DNA of 23,986 nucleotides from an uncultured Tissierellia bacterium (lineage in GTDB: Bacteria; Bacillota; Clostridia; Tissierellales; Peptoniphilaceae), in the NCBI GenBank assembly GCA_902489375.1, contig CABTZP010000007.1, positions 1-23,986 of the forward strand. Reading direction: 5' to 3'. Made by a program: the position numbers and the translations under genes. This document shows, one piece after another, positions 23,822 through 23,986 of the stretch; positions within the stretch are counted from its first letter, which is position 1; the number at the start of each line of letters is the position of its first letter. Below the pieces are notes generated by a model, which was given only the letters and a program-made list of their open reading frames with translations, had not been told where the DNA came from and did no database searches.

Positions 23822-23986
23822 AAGGGGATGTCCACGCAAAAAAGAAACCCAAATCGATGATCAACCCCCAGAAAGTTCAAGGGGATGTCCATGCTGAAAA
23901 GAAAACCGAAGCGCTGGCCGCCCCCAGAAAAAGCTCAAGGGATGCTCACGCCATAAGCTAGCCGCAAGGACGTAACCCCGAAAAAA
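23822..23986. repeat. Three tandem ~57-bp repeats running off the window
   Basis: AAGGGGATGTCCACGC at 23822, AAGGGGATGTCCATGC at 23879 and AAGGGATGCTCACGC at 23937. The first two copies also share AAAAGAAA and CCCCCAGAAA in the same order. They lie directly upstream of mscL and may continue past the edge. Confidence 0.75.

Noticed and set aside
23788..23892. N-terminal extension of MscL
   Set aside because: The extension is encoded by the tandem repeats, is unlike any MscL N-terminus, and ATG 23787 has its own ribosome site.

Overview
This window looks like the chromosome of a low-to-mid GC Gram-positive anaerobe (Bacillota; the closest feel is Clostridia/Tissierellia such as Peptoniphilaceae, but that is an inference). 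The support is strong AGGAGG-type ribosome sites, T-tract terminators, secreted proteins with Gram-positive signal peptides, an LPXTG-like cell-wall sorting tail, InlB/MucBP-like surface repeats, a flavin-reductase lipoprotein and a RbsA/RbsC-type ABC transporter. Bases 1 to about 8.9 kb are visibly richer in A+T than the rest, and they hold most of the broken genes and the only mobile-element remnant. I read that part as accessory or acquired DNA next to a more GC-rich backbone.

Layout. 1-3501: an operon (+) of a RbsA-type ATPase (cut by the window edge), a RbsC-type permease and a dihydropyrimidinase/hydantoinase with all metal ligands. 3561-4055: a roughly 495-bp internally deleted IS256-type element with degenerate terminal inverted repeats and a perfect 20-bp-arm GC-rich palindrome inside. 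4248-5668: a HigB/HigA-type toxin-antitoxin operon (-) whose antitoxin carries an ImmA/IrrE HExxH peptidase domain; its promoter overlaps a perfect 14-bp-arm palindrome. 6055-7751: a junction of two broken genes, the C-terminal part of a TctA-type permease and the N-terminal part of rpoN (sigma-54), the latter also with an early stop codon. 8149-9672: a Fic domain fused in one frame to a complete RNase H1 (hybrid-binding domain plus catalytic domain). 10066-10824: a DUF169 protein (-). 11513-16273: a 1586-codon surface protein of beta-rich repeats interrupted by one amber codon just after its signal peptide. 16630-18003: a smaller paralogue with a strong promoter and an NPGTGD sorting tail. 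These two share a ~255-residue C-terminal domain I do not recognise, and a related upstream DNA element. 18196-20076: a lipoprotein flavin reductase (FMN-binding plus FAD domains) that lacks the residues used by fumarate reductases. 20216-21187: a secreted protein that is about one-sixth tyrosine and has a His cluster. 21246-22425: a very long hairpin terminator, a GC-rich structured tract, a 12-unit 42-bp array of small palindromes and a C-rich/G-quadruplex tract. 22486-23286: a PD-(D/E)XK-like nuclease. 23398-23787: MscL with a C-terminal zinc ribbon. The right edge holds three ~57-bp repeats.

How it fits together: the 11.5-21.2 kb part encodes cell-surface or secreted products (two paralogous surface proteins, an extracytoplasmic reductase, a Tyr/His-rich secreted protein), each with its own ribosome site and mostly its own promoter and terminator, so it is a surface cluster rather than one operon. 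The left part is a catabolic operon followed by addiction-module, IS and decaying genes. The most novel candidates are the Fic-RNase H1 fusion (with a C7 homopolymer exactly at the fusion point), the unnamed domain shared by the two surface proteins, the amber codon in the large one, and the 42-bp palindrome array.
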